Part shown: piece after piece, positions 1 to 10,388 of the stretch | Position numbering within the stretch: the stretch's first letter is position 1 | How the letters are laid out: each line of letters starts with the position of its first letter | From: Pseudomonas sp. B21-023 | GTDB taxonomy: Bacteria; Pseudomonadota; Gammaproteobacteria; Pseudomonadales; Pseudomonadaceae | DNA length: 64,000 nt | Direction of reading: 5' to 3' | NCBI RefSeq assembly: GCF_024749165.1 | Contig: NZ_CP087190.1 | Location: 1,957,501 to 2,021,500 of the forward strand | Program-made: the position numbers and the translations under genes | Notes under the pieces: generated by a model | Seen by the model: the letters and a program-made list of their open reading frames with translations, nothing else | Told to the model about the DNA's origin: nothing | Databases searched by the model: none

Positions 1-1287
<1,287 letters not shown>

Positions 1288-1423
1288 TAACACCCAAGCA
1301 ATTTGCGCTGAGGCCAAATTGTGGTGGTGAAGACGAAACGAACCGAAAGTTCGCGACGAACCACAAATATCGCATATCCGAATTGGCTGGCATGTCTGCA
1401 AGGACGTACTGGCAACCGAATTT

Positions 1424-1539
1424 CTTGACGACCATAGAGCATTGGAACCACCTGATCCCATCCCGAACTCAGCAGTGAAACGATGCATCGCCGATGGTAG
1501 TGTGGGGTTTCCCCATGTGAGAGTAGGTCATCGTCAAGA
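1424..1539 (+). rRNA. 5S ribosomal RNA
   Basis: About 116 nt with the Pseudomonas 5S hallmarks: CTTGACGACCATAGAGC at the 5' end, the CCTGATCCCATCCCGAACTC loop, and a 3' end complementary to the 5' end (TCGTCAAG). It lies about 137 nt behind 23S with no tRNA in between, which is the normal end of an rrn operon. Confidence 0.96.
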
Positions 1540-1549
1540 TTCATTTCGC

Positions 1550-1586
1550 AAAACCCCTATCTGCGCGAGCAGGTAGGGGTTTTGTC
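1550..1586 (+). terminator. rrn operon terminator
   Basis: AAAACCCCTA, then a loop, then TAGGGGTTTT followed by GTCTTTTC. This is an intrinsic terminator just after 5S. Confidence 0.85.
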
Positions 1587-1612
1587 TTTTCTTCCGTGGT
1601 AAAGAAATCTGG

Positions 1613-1647
1613 CGTGGGAGCGGGCGTATCGGAACGCCGCTCCCACG
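1613..1647. repeat. REP-like palindrome
   Basis: CGTGGGAGCGGGCGT pairs with ACGCCGCTCCCACG around a short loop. It belongs to the GTGGGAGCGGG repeat family seen elsewhere in the window and lies between the rrn terminator and the 3' end of the kinase gene. Confidence 0.7.
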
Positions 1648-1675
1648 AATGTTCAGGCCAGGCTTCATCACTGCG

Positions 1676-2971
1676 TCAGTGGCGCTCGCCAAGCAGCGCT
1701 ACCAACTCATTGAAGGCAGGACGGGCCAATACGTCGGCCTGCTGGCAGCGCTCAGCAAGTTGCTTCAGTGATGTGTCCTGCTCGTCGCAACACGCCAGCA
1801 ACTCCTCGACAAGAATGCCAAACGCCCTCGTTTCCAGTCGTTCGAGTGCCGATGCCGCAAGACTTTGCCCCTGAGGGTGGAACGAGGCGGCACCGAAGTC
1901 GCCCAGCAGGCACTGGCCATTATCGTCGAACAGGATGTTGTGGGCATACAGATCACCATGGCTCAAGCCACGCCCATGCAGGTGGGCACAGACCGAGGCA
2001 ATACCGCTGACAAGGCGACGCAGAGCCGGCTTGGTCAACTGGCGGTCGGCTGGATAGCGGTCGCGGGTGCAGCTGCCGAGGCTAGGCGGGCCGCCCAGGT
2101 TCGACCAGTGCGCGTCGATCAGTTGCATCACCAAGGCGGGCAGTTGATCTGGGTGATCGTCAATGCGCCCAGCCAGGCGCACCAGCTGTGGATGGTGGCC
2201 GGCGGCGATACAGGCGCTCATCTCCGCCAGTGGCGAACCGTCGCTGGTGATCGCGCCCTTGTACAGCTTGACCGCAACCGGTGCTTCCTGGCCGCGCCAG
2301 TGGGCGCGGTGAATCACTCCTGAGGCACCACGGCCGAGCTCTTCTTCCAGTTGGATGTCGTGCCAGTGCAGGGCGGGGCAATGGCCATCGGTGGCAGGTG
2401 CAACAAAGCCATAGGGCAATGGATTGTCCGCATAGGCCAGCCAGGCCAGGCGTGGCATGAGCAGCAACCAGTCGGGTAGGGCGCCCAGGCGGTTGCTGGC
2501 GATGCGCAGCAGTTCCAGGCGGTGGCAGTGCGCCAGGCTTGCCGGCAGATCGGTGAGGCGATTGCCGGCAAGCATGAGCTTTTGCAGGTGTGCGCAGTCC
2601 CCCAGTGCCTCGGGCAGCTGCTCCAATACGTTGTCGGTGAGCACCAGTGAGCGTAGCGAAGGTGGCAGGGCCTGGGCATCGACCCGGCTGATGCGGTTGC
2701 TTCTGAAGCCTACGGTTTCCAGGGCCTGGCAGCTGCCAATGGCGTGGGGCAGGTGGGTGAACTGATTGTTGGAGCAGAACAGCACCTTGAGCCGGTTCAG
2801 GCGGTGCAGGTCCTCGGGCAGTTCGCTCAGCCTGTTGCCGCTCAGGTCGAGCACTTCGAGGCTGTCGCCAAGTGCGAAGATCTCCCTGGGAAAATGGGTC
2901 AGGTTCTGGCAGAGATTCAGGCGTGTGATGCCGTGCAGGCGACCGGCACGCAGGTCTTCGAGGGTGTGCAT
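1676..2971 (-). CDS. Leucine-rich-repeat protein with C-terminal Ser/Thr protein kinase domain
   Basis: A 431-residue protein. The N-terminal half is a run of leucine-rich repeats (LxxLxLxxNxLxxLP pattern) over roughly residues 5-190. The C-terminal half is a eukaryotic-like kinase with a glycine loop (ELGRGASGVI), a VAVK lysine, the catalytic HGDLYAHN motif (aspartate about residue 340) and a DFG motif (GDFGAAS). All residues needed for phosphotransfer are visible, so activity is plausible; substrates are unknown. No signal peptide or membrane helix is seen, suggesting a cytosolic protein. I chose ATG 2971 rather than an in-frame TTG at 3022 because the extra 17 residues are not repeat-like. 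It stands alone, divergent from prpE. Confidence 0.9.
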   Translation of the reverse strand: MHTLEDLRAGRLHGITRLNLCQNLTHFPREIFALGDSLEVLDLSGNRLSELPEDLHRLNRLKVLFCSNNQFTHLPHAIGSCQALETVGFRSNRISRVDAQALPPSLRSLVLTDNVLEQLPEALGDCAHLQKLMLAGNRLTDLPASLAHCHRLELLRIASNRLGALPDWLLLMPRLAWLAYADNPLPYGFVAPATDGHCPALHWHDIQLEEELGRGASGVIHRAHWRGQEAPVAVKLYKGAITSDGSPLAEMSACIAAGHHPQLVRLAGRIDDHPDQLPALVMQLIDAHWSNLGGPPSLGSCTRDRYPADRQLTKPALRRLVSGIASVCAHLHGRGLSHGDLYAHNILFDDNGQCLLGDFGAASFHPQGQSLAASALERLETRAFGILVEELLACCDEQDTSLKQLAERCQQADVLARPAFNELVALLGERH

Positions 2972-3124
2972 GGGACTGTTCGCTAGACGTGGCTGGCCAT
3001 TGTAGGCGCTCGGGTGCGGCAAATCTGCATATGGGTTGCGACTTAAGTCCGATGGCGGGCCGCCGCCCTCGGTCCATACTCAGGGTTCGCCCTTCAATAA
3101 CAACAAGTACCGGGTTGCGAACCA

Positions 3125-5014
3125 ATGACCTATCAGCACAGTTACGCCCATTCCATCTCCGACCCCGCCAGCTTCTGGCAGGCCCAGGCCGAGCAGCTCG
3201 CCTGGCAGCGCAAGCCGACCGTAACCTTGCAGCAGAACGCCGATGGTACCCACCGTTGGTTCGCCGATGGCCGCCTCAACAGTTGCTACCTGGCCCTTGA
3301 CCATCAGATCGAGCAGGGGCGCGGTGAACAACTGGCGCTGATCTACGACTCGCCAGTGACTGGCGTGCAACAGGCATTCACCTATCACCAGCTGCGTGAT
3401 GAAGTGGCTTGCTTGGCGGGTCTGTTGCGTTCGTTGGGGGTGCGCAAGGGCGATGGCGTGATCATCTACATGCCGATGGTGCCCCAGGCCGCCATGGCCA
3501 TGCTCGCCTGCGCCCGCATTGGTGCGGTGCATTCCGTAGTATTCGGCGGCTTCGCCGCGAACGAGCTGGCCCTGCGCATCGACGATGCCCGGCCGGCCCT
3601 GCTGCTGACGGCTTCCTGCGGCCTGGAGTTCGACCGCGTGATCGAGTACAAGCCGCTGGTCGATCGCGCCCTGCAGCTGGCTCGCCACCAACCGCGGCAT
3701 GTGCTGGTGTTGCAGCGCCCGCAGGCGAGCGCCGAACTGCAGCCCGGGCGTGATCTGGACTGGCAGCAGGCCTTGCTCGGGGCCGCGCCGGTCGCCCCCG
3801 TTGAGCTGGACACCGGCGATCCGCTGTACATCATGTACACCTCCGGCACCACCGGCAAACCCAAGGGTATCGTCCGCGAAAATGGCGGCAACGCAGTGGC
3901 GTTGTGTTATGCCATGCGTCATGTCTACGGCATGCGGGCTGGAGACGTATGGTGGGGGATCTCGGACGTCGGCTGGGTGGTGGGCCATTCGCTGATCGTG
4001 TACGGGCCACTGATGAGCGGGTGCACCACGGTGTTCTACGAGGGCAAGCCGATCCGCACGCCGGACGCCTCGGCCTACTGGCGGGTGGTGGAACAATATC
4101 AGGTCAATGGCTTGTTCTGCGCGCCCACCGCCATGCGCGCCATCCGCAAGGAAGATCCGGAAGGCGCGCTGATCCGCCGTCACAATCTCGATTCGTTGCG
4201 CCAGCTGTTCCTGGCCGGGGAGAAACTCGACTCCAGTACCCATGAATGGCTCGAGCGGGTCAGCGGCAAGCCGGTGCACGACCATTGGTGGCAGACCGAG
4301 ACCGGCTGGCCGGTGACTGCGCCCTGTGTCGGGCTCGAAGGCAGCGCAGCGCGGCCGGGCTCGAGCAACCGGGCGGTGCCGGGGTACCACGTGCAGGTGC
4401 TGGATGACGAAGGCAAGCCGTTGGGGCCCAATCAACAGGGCGCTATCGTGATCGCCCTGCCATTGCCACCGGGTTGCAGCCAGACGCTCTGGGGCGATCA
4501 CCAACGCTACCTGCAGGCCTACCTGCAGAGCTACCCCGGTTACTACCACACCGGCGACGGCGGCTACCTGGATGAAGACGGCTTCGTCTACATCATGGGG
4601 CGCACCGATGACGTGATCAATGTCTCGGGGCATCGCTTGTCGACCGGGGAAATGGAGGACCTGGTGGCGCGTCATCCGGCGGTGGCCGAGTGCGCGGTGA
4701 TTGGTGTGCACGACGAGATCAAAGGCCAGGTGCCATTGGCGCTGGTGGTGCTCAAGGACGGGCAGGGCATTGGCGAGGCGCAACTGCAGGGTGAGTTGGT
4801 GGCGGATGTGCGCGAACAGATCGGCGCACTGGCCTGCTTCAACCGCGTGCGCCTGGTCAAGCGCCTGCCCAAGACCCGCTCTGGCAAGATCCTGCGGGCG
4901 GTGCTGCGCAAGATCGCCGATGGCCAGGCCTACACGGCGCCATCGACGCTGGATGATCCGGCGGTGCTAGGGGAGATTGAAGGGGTGTTGGCCGACTTGC
5001 CCAGGGCGGGGTGA
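3125..5014 (+). CDS. prpE: Propionyl-CoA synthetase (propionate-CoA ligase)
   Basis: A 629-residue adenylate-forming enzyme that activates propionate to propionyl-CoA through a propionyl-AMP intermediate. The P-loop-like YTSGTTGKPKG lies at residues 238-248, directly followed by the VRENGG context typical of PrpE. The hinge region contains YHTGDGGYLDEDGF, and the catalytic lysine is in TRSGKILR near residue 587. Full length resembles PrpE and acetyl-CoA synthetases; the N-terminal FWQAQAEQLAW segment is the usual ACS N-terminal domain. It is monocistronic here: no methylcitrate-cycle genes (prpBCD) flank it, so it may serve general propionate salvage. Confidence 0.92.
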   Translation: MTYQHSYAHSISDPASFWQAQAEQLAWQRKPTVTLQQNADGTHRWFADGRLNSCYLALDHQIEQGRGEQLALIYDSPVTGVQQAFTYHQLRDEVACLAGLLRSLGVRKGDGVIIYMPMVPQAAMAMLACARIGAVHSVVFGGFAANELALRIDDARPALLLTASCGLEFDRVIEYKPLVDRALQLARHQPRHVLVLQRPQASAELQPGRDLDWQQALLGAAPVAPVELDTGDPLYIMYTSGTTGKPKGIVRENGGNAVALCYAMRHVYGMRAGDVWWGISDVGWVVGHSLIVYGPLMSGCTTVFYEGKPIRTPDASAYWRVVEQYQVNGLFCAPTAMRAIRKEDPEGALIRRHNLDSLRQLFLAGEKLDSSTHEWLERVSGKPVHDHWWQTETGWPVTAPCVGLEGSAARPGSSNRAVPGYHVQVLDDEGKPLGPNQQGAIVIALPLPPGCSQTLWGDHQRYLQAYLQSYPGYYHTGDGGYLDEDGFVYIMGRTDDVINVSGHRLSTGEMEDLVARHPAVAECAVIGVHDEIKGQVPLALVVLKDGQGIGEAQLQGELVADVREQIGALACFNRVRLVKRLPKTRSGKILRAVLRKIADGQAYTAPSTLDDPAVLGEIEGVLADLPRAG

Positions 5015-5110
5015 TGCCATCGCGGTGCAGCATCGCCTGTGGAGAGTCGGCTTGTCGTGGCGACGAACCGTGGCAAAAGGGCCGCCTGGCGGCCCCAACT
5101 GCTGGATGCC

Positions 5111-7063
5111 TTACGACTTGAAGCGCCCCACCAACCCGTTCAGCTCATCCGACAACTGTGCCAGCCTGCCAGAGTCGGCCTGCGCAGAGCTGGCCAGCCC
5201 CTCCACCAGTCGCGCCTCGTCGTAGATCTGCTGGATGTGCCGGTTGATCTCCTCGGCGACGCTGTGCTGCTCCTCGGCGGCCGCCGAGATCTGCAGGTTC
5301 TGGTCGCGGATCTCGTTCACCGACAGCTGGATACCCTCGAAACTGTCACGCGCGCTTTCGATTGACGTCACGCTGGCCCGCGACAGGTCCAGGCAGCTTT
5401 CCATCTTTTGCGAGACCTCATGGGTCTTGCCGCCGAGGGTGTTGAGCAATTGGTCGATCTCGCCGGTGGAATCGGCGGTGCGCTTGGCCAGTGCCCGTAC
5501 CTCGTCGGCCACCACCGCGAAACCACGGCCCTGGTCGCCGGCCCGGGCGGCCTCGATCGCGGCGTTGAGCGCCAGCAGGTTGGTCTGCTCGGCGATGGCG
5601 CGGATGGTGCCGAGGATCTGGTTGATGCTGCGGCTGCCTTCTTCCAACTCGACCATGGCCTGGGACGACTCGCTCAGGCGCCGGCCCAGGCGATTGACGT
5701 TGTCGGTGGTCGCCTCGATCTGCTGCTTGCCCTCGGCCACCCGCCGGTGCCCATGTTCGGCGGCATCTGCGGCGCTGCTGCATGAGCGCGCCACTTCGTT
5801 GGCGGTGGCGACCATTTCGTTGAACGCAGTGGACACCAGCTCCACCGCCTCGCGCTGACGCCCGGCGGCCTCGTTCATGTTACCGGCCATCTCGCTGTTG
5901 CTGCGCGAGGCTTCGTGCAGGTTGGTCGAGGCCGCGCCGATGCGCTGGATCAGCTGGCGGATGGCGGCGAGGAACTTGTTGAACCAGCCGGCCAGCTCGG
6001 CGGTTTCATCTTTGCCCTGGACCTGCAGGTCGCGGCGCAGGTCGCCTTCACCCTCGGCGATCGACTGCAGGCCGGTGCTCACCTGGCCGATGGGCTTGAC
6101 GATCACCCGCGAGAACGCTGCCGCCACCCCGGCGAAGATCAGCGCCAGCAGCACCACGATCACCGCCGTGACATAGGTCATGCGTGTGGCCGCGGCCATG
6201 ACCTCGTCGTACTCGATCAGCCCGACGAAGCGCCAGCCCAGGCCTGGAGATGTCCATACATTTGCCATGTAGCGCACGCCATCGATCACCACCTCGGTGG
6301 CGCCTTGCTCGGTGGCGGCCAACGCCGCGTACGGCGCGCCGAGGTCCTTGAGCTGCTTGAAGCTGTGCCCGGCGTTGCGCGGGTCGACCAGCACGGTGCC
6401 GTCCTCGATCAGCATCACGTAGCCGCTGTCGCCCAGCTTGATGCTCTTGACCAGCTCGGTGAGGTTCTTCAGCGACACGCTGACCACGAACACGCCCTTG
6501 GCCTTGCCGGCCGCGTCGAGCAGCGCGCGGGCGGTGCCGACCAGGGCCACGTCGTCCTTGTCGTAGTAGTACGCGGCGGTGCGCACCGTCTTGTCCGGGC
6601 TGGCCATGGCGGCCTTGTACCAGGGGCGGGTGCGCGGGTCGTACTTGGCCAGCTGTGGGTCATCCGGCCATTTGGCGTAGCTGCCGTCTTCCAGGCCGAT
6701 TGAAAGGATTGCCGCTGCCGGGTGAGTGGTGCCGTAGCGGGCGAAGGCGTCGATGACCCGTTGCGCAGCCTCGGGCATCGGTTGGCTGGCGGCATCGGCG
6801 CCGGTGTAGTCCTTGAGCGAGGTGACCGAGGTGTATACAGGATCCTTGGCCATCTGATCGACGTTCTGCAGCGTGCCATCAAAGAACTGGCGCATGTTGC
6901 CGTCGATCTGGCGAATTTCCCGGGTACTGCCGTCGAGGAACTGATCGACCGCCTCGCTGCGGATGTTCAGCACCGAAATCCCGCCAACCAAGGCGACCGG
7001 GATAAAGGCTACCAGTACGAAGGCCAGGATCAGTTTGTTTTTTATTTTCATCGTGACGCCCAT
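5111..7063 (-). CDS. Methyl-accepting chemotaxis protein, dCache sensor type
   Basis: A 650-residue chemoreceptor: TM1 about residues 9-31, a periplasmic double-Cache domain to about 290, TM2 about 297-319, HAMP, then a cytoplasmic signalling hairpin with the conserved [18 protein letters not shown] tip. The membrane-distal Cache module carries YDPRTRPWY, matching the first part of the amino-acid-binding signature. The later conserved aspartate (VVGGD in amino acid receptors) is replaced by VVSVS, so the ligand is probably not an ordinary alpha-amino acid; this is inference. Two nearby ATGs (7063, 7051) are possible starts; the second gives MKIKNK, a common receptor N-terminus. No C-terminal CheR-binding pentapeptide is visible. 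Confidence 0.93.
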   Translation of the reverse strand: MGVTMKIKNKLILAFVLVAFIPVALVGGISVLNIRSEAVDQFLDGSTREIRQIDGNMRQFFDGTLQNVDQMAKDPVYTSVTSLKDYTGADAASQPMPEAAQRVIDAFARYGTTHPAAAILSIGLEDGSYAKWPDDPQLAKYDPRTRPWYKAAMASPDKTVRTAAYYYDKDDVALVGTARALLDAAGKAKGVFVVSVSLKNLTELVKSIKLGDSGYVMLIEDGTVLVDPRNAGHSFKQLKDLGAPYAALAATEQGATEVVIDGVRYMANVWTSPGLGWRFVGLIEYDEVMAAATRMTYVTAVIVVLLALIFAGVAAAFSRVIVKPIGQVSTGLQSIAEGEGDLRRDLQVQGKDETAELAGWFNKFLAAIRQLIQRIGAASTNLHEASRSNSEMAGNMNEAAGRQREAVELVSTAFNEMVATANEVARSCSSAADAAEHGHRRVAEGKQQIEATTDNVNRLGRRLSESSQAMVELEEGSRSINQILGTIRAIAEQTNLLALNAAIEAARAGDQGRGFAVVADEVRALAKRTADSTGEIDQLLNTLGGKTHEVSQKMESCLDLSRASVTSIESARDSFEGIQLSVNEIRDQNLQISAAAEEQHSVAEEINRHIQQIYDEARLVEGLASSAQADSGRLAQLSDELNGLVGRFKS

Positions 7064-7219
7064 CCGTGAGTGTGAAGGGTGTACATGGCCGCTTCGCTAG
7101 GGTGGTGGCCACTTGCTACCTTTTCTGTTTCGGCGGGCGGAATATAAACCTTTAGTAGATATTTCGTGTACAGAAAATTCAGAAATTGTCCTGACTTGGC
7201 GGGAAAGTAGCAAAGATGC

Positions 7220-7239
7220 GTAGGAGCGGGTTTGCCCCA
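7220..7239. repeat. Half REP palindrome
   Basis: GTAGGAGCGGGTTTGCCCCA is one arm of the GGAGCGGG...GCCCCGC repeat family. It lies in the roughly 490-bp gap between the chemoreceptor and the acetyltransferase gene. Confidence 0.55.
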
Positions 7240-7390
7240 CAAAGAGGTCTGAGCTGTTGATTCAGGACGATTACTAAGACTTTCCCTATTTCATGTAGGA
7301 CGTTTCCCAACCATGCTTTCACGGCCTTTCAGCTGTTGTTCTGGCCAGCCGCATTCCCTAATCTCGCCCTGTCGTTGCCAATTCAACGAC

Positions 7391-7505
7391 CGGGTGTGCA
7401 AGCCCGAGGATGTGGTCCAAGTCGCTCAATGGCGGCTATACGTGGGAGGCCTTCGGGCCAGCCGGGTTCCTACTCCACGGTCTTGCACACCCGCGTATAG
7501 CTGCC
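7391..7505. repeat. Nested inverted-repeat element, possible structured RNA
   Basis: Perfect 12-bp outer arms CGGGTGTGCAAG (7391-7402) and CTTGCACACCCG (7482-7493) interleave with a second pair, GGCGGCTATACG (7431-7442) and CGTATAGCTGCC (7494-7505, one mismatch). Inside lies GGCC-TTCG-GGCC (7448-7459), a stable UUCG hairpin. The arms overlap so that alternative folds are possible. An open frame through it looks incidental. From memory, similar blocks recur in P. putida-group intergenic regions; I cannot verify copy number here. Function and strand are unknown. Confidence 0.5.
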
Positions 7506-7553
7506 TCCCTCGCGCTGAGCGAAAGCGGATATCGAAAGCTCCCATGGCTACCT

Positions 7554-8003
7554 TCAGTGATCGAGCACCTTGTGATAGGTCACGAATTCTTGCTCGGCCT
7601 CATACCCCAGCGATTCATACAGCGCCTGGGCGGCAAGGTTGCTCCTGGCGGTGTCCAGGCTCAACCGCTGCGCGCCCTCGGCCTGGAAGATCCCGATCAG
7701 TTGCTGCATCAGGTAACGGGCATGACCGCCCCTGCGGGCACGGGGGACGACGAACAGGTCATACAGCCAATAGAAGCGCTTCATCGCCAGCGAGCAAGTG
7801 GCCGGGTACAGCTGGGCAAAGGCGATGGCCTGACCCTCGTCGTCCAGCAGCAGGTAGATCCGTGAGTTGTCGGTTTCGAGGTTGGCCTTGAGGAATGCAC
7901 GGGAAGCGGGGAGGTCATCCGCCTCCTGGTAGAACATCCGGTACTGGTTGAAGAGGTCCGCGGTGGCGTCCAGGTGGTGCAGATCACAGGCAATGACGTT
8001 CAT
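7554..8003 (-). CDS. GNAT family N-acetyltransferase
   Basis: A 149-residue single-domain GNAT acetyltransferase. The acetyl-CoA binding motif is at VPRARRGGHARYLMQQL (R-x-x-G-x-A type). Strand beta-4 (WLYDLFVVP) precedes it, and the C-terminal TARSNLAAQALYESLGYE is the classical motif B with the NxxAxxLYxxxGF pattern. The substrate is unknown. I set the start at ATG 8003 (MNVIAC) because the 41 upstream residues are unlike a GNAT N-terminus. It stands alone between the repeat element and a small membrane protein gene. Confidence 0.85.
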   Translation of the reverse strand: MNVIACDLHHLDATADLFNQYRMFYQEADDLPASRAFLKANLETDNSRIYLLLDDEGQAIAFAQLYPATCSLAMKRFYWLYDLFVVPRARRGGHARYLMQQLIGIFQAEGAQRLSLDTARSNLAAQALYESLGYEAEQEFVTYHKVLDH

Positions 8004-8242
8004 GTCGGGGCTCGCTATCAGGTTGTCCAGCGCCTTTGCTGTGGGGGCGATCCTGCAGGATTCATGAAACACAGACGTAGGGATTCTGCTGCGCGCCGCA
8101 AAGCCGGAAAAGCAGGTCTTTGTCACGAGTGTTTGCCGACCAAGGGGGCTGCGGCTTGCTGGCGTCTATTCATGGCATTAGCATCCGCTTTCCTCACTCA
8201 CGGCCATGCGCAACCTTTGGCCGACTCCAGGATCAAGGACGA

Positions 8243-8614
8243 ATGTTGCCGCTGCTTTCCCGCTTCCTGCTGCACGCACTGGTGTGTGTGGCTTTTCCCT
8301 TTATCTTGAGCCTTGGCTTCGATCTCTACCGGCAGCATGTCGGCCCGCCGATGGCGCGAGGTGTCAGCGTCGGCTTGGCGACGATGCTGGTGTTCTACGC
8401 CTTCGTGCTCTTCAACCTGTTGATGGTGGCCATTCCAAGGGCGGCAGTTCGCTACTGGCTGGCGCTGTTGCTGGTGCTGCTGGTGCTGGCGTTCTTCAAT
8501 ACCTTGCACCCGTTGCGGGCACTGGGATTTGCGTTGTTGTGCGGTGGCTTGTGCGTGGTGGCCATCGGGATGACGCCACTGGTAACGTCGCTGTTGCACC
8601 AGTGCCGTCGGTGA
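8243..8614 (+). CDS. Small membrane protein of unknown function, four predicted TM helices
   Basis: A 123-residue very hydrophobic protein with about four membrane segments (residues roughly 5-25, 40-65, 68-88, 92-115) separated by short polar turns. The start ATG 8243 is preceded by AAGGACGA. I recognise no family. It converges on the heme oxygenase gene with a 6-bp gap. Confidence 0.65.
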   Translation: MLPLLSRFLLHALVCVAFPFILSLGFDLYRQHVGPPMARGVSVGLATMLVFYAFVLFNLLMVAIPRAAVRYWLALLLVLLVLAFFNTLHPLRALGFALLCGGLCVVAIGMTPLVTSLLHQCRR

Positions 8615-8620
8615 GGGAGT

Positions 8621-9193
8621 TCAGCAGGCCAGCACCTGTCGTTCTTCGAGCCACTGTTCGAAGCAGATGAAGGTGTCTACAGCGGCTTCTACCGTCCGGG
8701 CCTGGGCGGTCGGCTCCGGGGTGGCGGCAGCCAGTCGCTCGAGGAAGCTGCGCCAGCGTGCGCCGGTCAGCGGGCCGTAGACGTCGAGGAACGCGCCGCC
8801 GTTGTCGGCGTCGATACCCAGGCGTTCGGCCATGGCCCGCTTGAGCACTTGGCCACCGAGCGTGGAGCCTTCCAGTACATACATCACCCCAAGCGCGCTG
8901 GCTTCGTCATTGATGCGAGGCAGGGCGTGGCACCAGGGCAGCGCTTCGATATCGATGGCCAGGGCGCCCAGGTCGCGTGACAGGGTGGGCGTCTTGTGGC
9001 GTTCGGCGCTCTGGTAGGCGCCCAGCAGTAAATCCAGCGGCGCATGAAAGCCATGGTAGGCCCCGAGCAGGTCGGCGTAGGCCGCGCGGTCGAAGCCCTC
9101 GCTGAAGAAAGGCAGCCGCGCTTCCAGCCTCTGGTGGCAGGCGCGGGTACCTTCGCGCAGGGCAAGCAGCAACGGGCTGACGGTAGCGGACAT
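8621..9193 (-). CDS. Biliverdin-producing heme oxygenase
   Basis: A 190-residue heme oxygenase-like protein of the bacterial BphO/PigA type. It opens heme to biliverdin, iron and CO using electrons from a reductase. The proximal histidine is probably H20 (TRACHQRLE), and the distal helix glycines are in GVMYVLEGSTLGGQVL, the best conserved family stretch. The length fits the family. In many pseudomonads this gene precedes a bacteriophytochrome, but none is adjacent here, so it may serve either chromophore supply or iron release. Confidence 0.88.
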   Translation of the reverse strand: MSATVSPLLLALREGTRACHQRLEARLPFFSEGFDRAAYADLLGAYHGFHAPLDLLLGAYQSAERHKTPTLSRDLGALAIDIEALPWCHALPRINDEASALGVMYVLEGSTLGGQVLKRAMAERLGIDADNGGAFLDVYGPLTGARWRSFLERLAAATPEPTAQARTVEAAVDTFICFEQWLEERQVLAC

Positions 9194-9343
9194 GACGGCG
9201 GCTCTGGTGTTAGGGCATTCGATACTGCCAGATCAGGTGGCGCAATCACCACTGCCGATTTTGCGCACCTGGCCCTTGAACTGTGGAATCATTGTGCCGC
9301 CTCTGGAACGAGGCTTTCACAGCCAAGACAGGAATGCAGCACG

Positions 9344-10384
9344 ATGCGCGCAACAACATGGAACTGGCTGGCCCTGGGGCTGGCGTTGCTGCCGGGCCTG
9401 GCCGCCGCGGCGGAACCAGAGCCGGTGCCGGTATACCGGGAGATCAAGGACTGGATTGTTGGCTGCGACAACACGCGCTTCTGCACCGCGGTCCTGGCCG
9501 ATCATCCGGAGCGGATGCGAGTGGGCATGCTGGTGCAGCGTGAGGCGGGCGCCTGGGGCAACCTGCACCTGACCCTGGTAGGGAGTACCGACTGGTCGGG
9601 CGAGCCCATGCTCGACGGCCAACTGCTGGTCGCCCCCTGGCGCATGACCCGCGGTGTCGAGACCACCCTGGAACTGGAGGGCGCCGATGCCTATGCCGTG
9701 TTGCGGCAATTGCGCAATGGCCAGCGCCTGGTGGACGACACCCGGCCAGGGGAGCGGGTGAGTTCGCTGCAGGGGCTGAGCGCCGCCTTGCTGCTGATGG
9801 ATGCGGTGCAGGGCCGAATCGGCCACTACAGTGCGCTGATACGCCCCGGCGACAGCGTTGCCGATGTGCAGTTGCCAACTCCGGCCAAACCCCAGGTGCC
9901 GGCCTTTGTGGCAGCTACGGCCCTTGGCGCGCAGGAGCAAGCGGGCATCACCCAAGTGGTGATGGCCAAGGCGGCCGCCGAGGACCAGTTGAAGAACGAA
10001 TACGATGTCGCTCCCAAGCTTGAGCTGCATGCCCTGGACGACCAGCATGCGCTGGCATTGCTCAGCTACAACTGCAACGACTTCCATTGCCTCTACGCGC
10101 TGTACAAGGTGTCGCGTGAAGCGCCTTACACCCTTGGGCCGCTGGAGTTCGAGGCGCCATCGAGCCCGGTGGTGATCAGCCGGATGCGCGACGCCATCGA
10201 GTTCTACCCTGGCAAAGGCGAGCTTCACAGCTATGCCAAGGACGACTACCCCGGCAGTTGCGGGGTGGAGGAAAGCTGGCGCTACGATGGCATGCGCATG
10301 CGCTTGCTCAGGCTGTCACGGATGGATCGCTGTGCGGAAGTGGGCACCGACAGTTGGCCGGTACTCTGGCGCAGTGAAGGTTGA
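9344..10384 (+). CDS. DUF1176 family periplasmic protein (first of a tandem pair)
   Basis: A 346-residue exported protein with a signal peptide (hydrophobic core ALGLALLPGLAAAAE). It begins its mature part with the family-typical IKDWIVGCDNTRFCTA, a Cys-containing N-terminal motif. Further cysteines occur in SYNCNDFHCLY and in the C-terminal PGSCGVEESWRYDG and DRCAEVG, a layout suggesting disulphides in the periplasm. The function of DUF1176 is not known to me. The next gene is a clear paralogue in the same order, indicating tandem duplication. ATG 9344 is chosen because it gives the signal peptide. Confidence 0.85.
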   Translation: MRATTWNWLALGLALLPGLAAAAEPEPVPVYREIKDWIVGCDNTRFCTAVLADHPERMRVGMLVQREAGAWGNLHLTLVGSTDWSGEPMLDGQLLVAPWRMTRGVETTLELEGADAYAVLRQLRNGQRLVDDTRPGERVSSLQGLSAALLLMDAVQGRIGHYSALIRPGDSVADVQLPTPAKPQVPAFVAATALGAQEQAGITQVVMAKAAAEDQLKNEYDVAPKLELHALDDQHALALLSYNCNDFHCLYALYKVSREAPYTLGPLEFEAPSSPVVISRMRDAIEFYPGKGELHSYAKDDYPGSCGVEESWRYDGMRMRLLRLSRMDRCAEVGTDSWPVLWRSEG

Positions 10385-10388
10385 ACGC

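Noticed and set aside
3080..4783. 567-codon minus-strand frame opposite prpE
   Set aside because: High-GC shadow frame of a well supported gene; sequence is His/Val/Gln-rich without domains.
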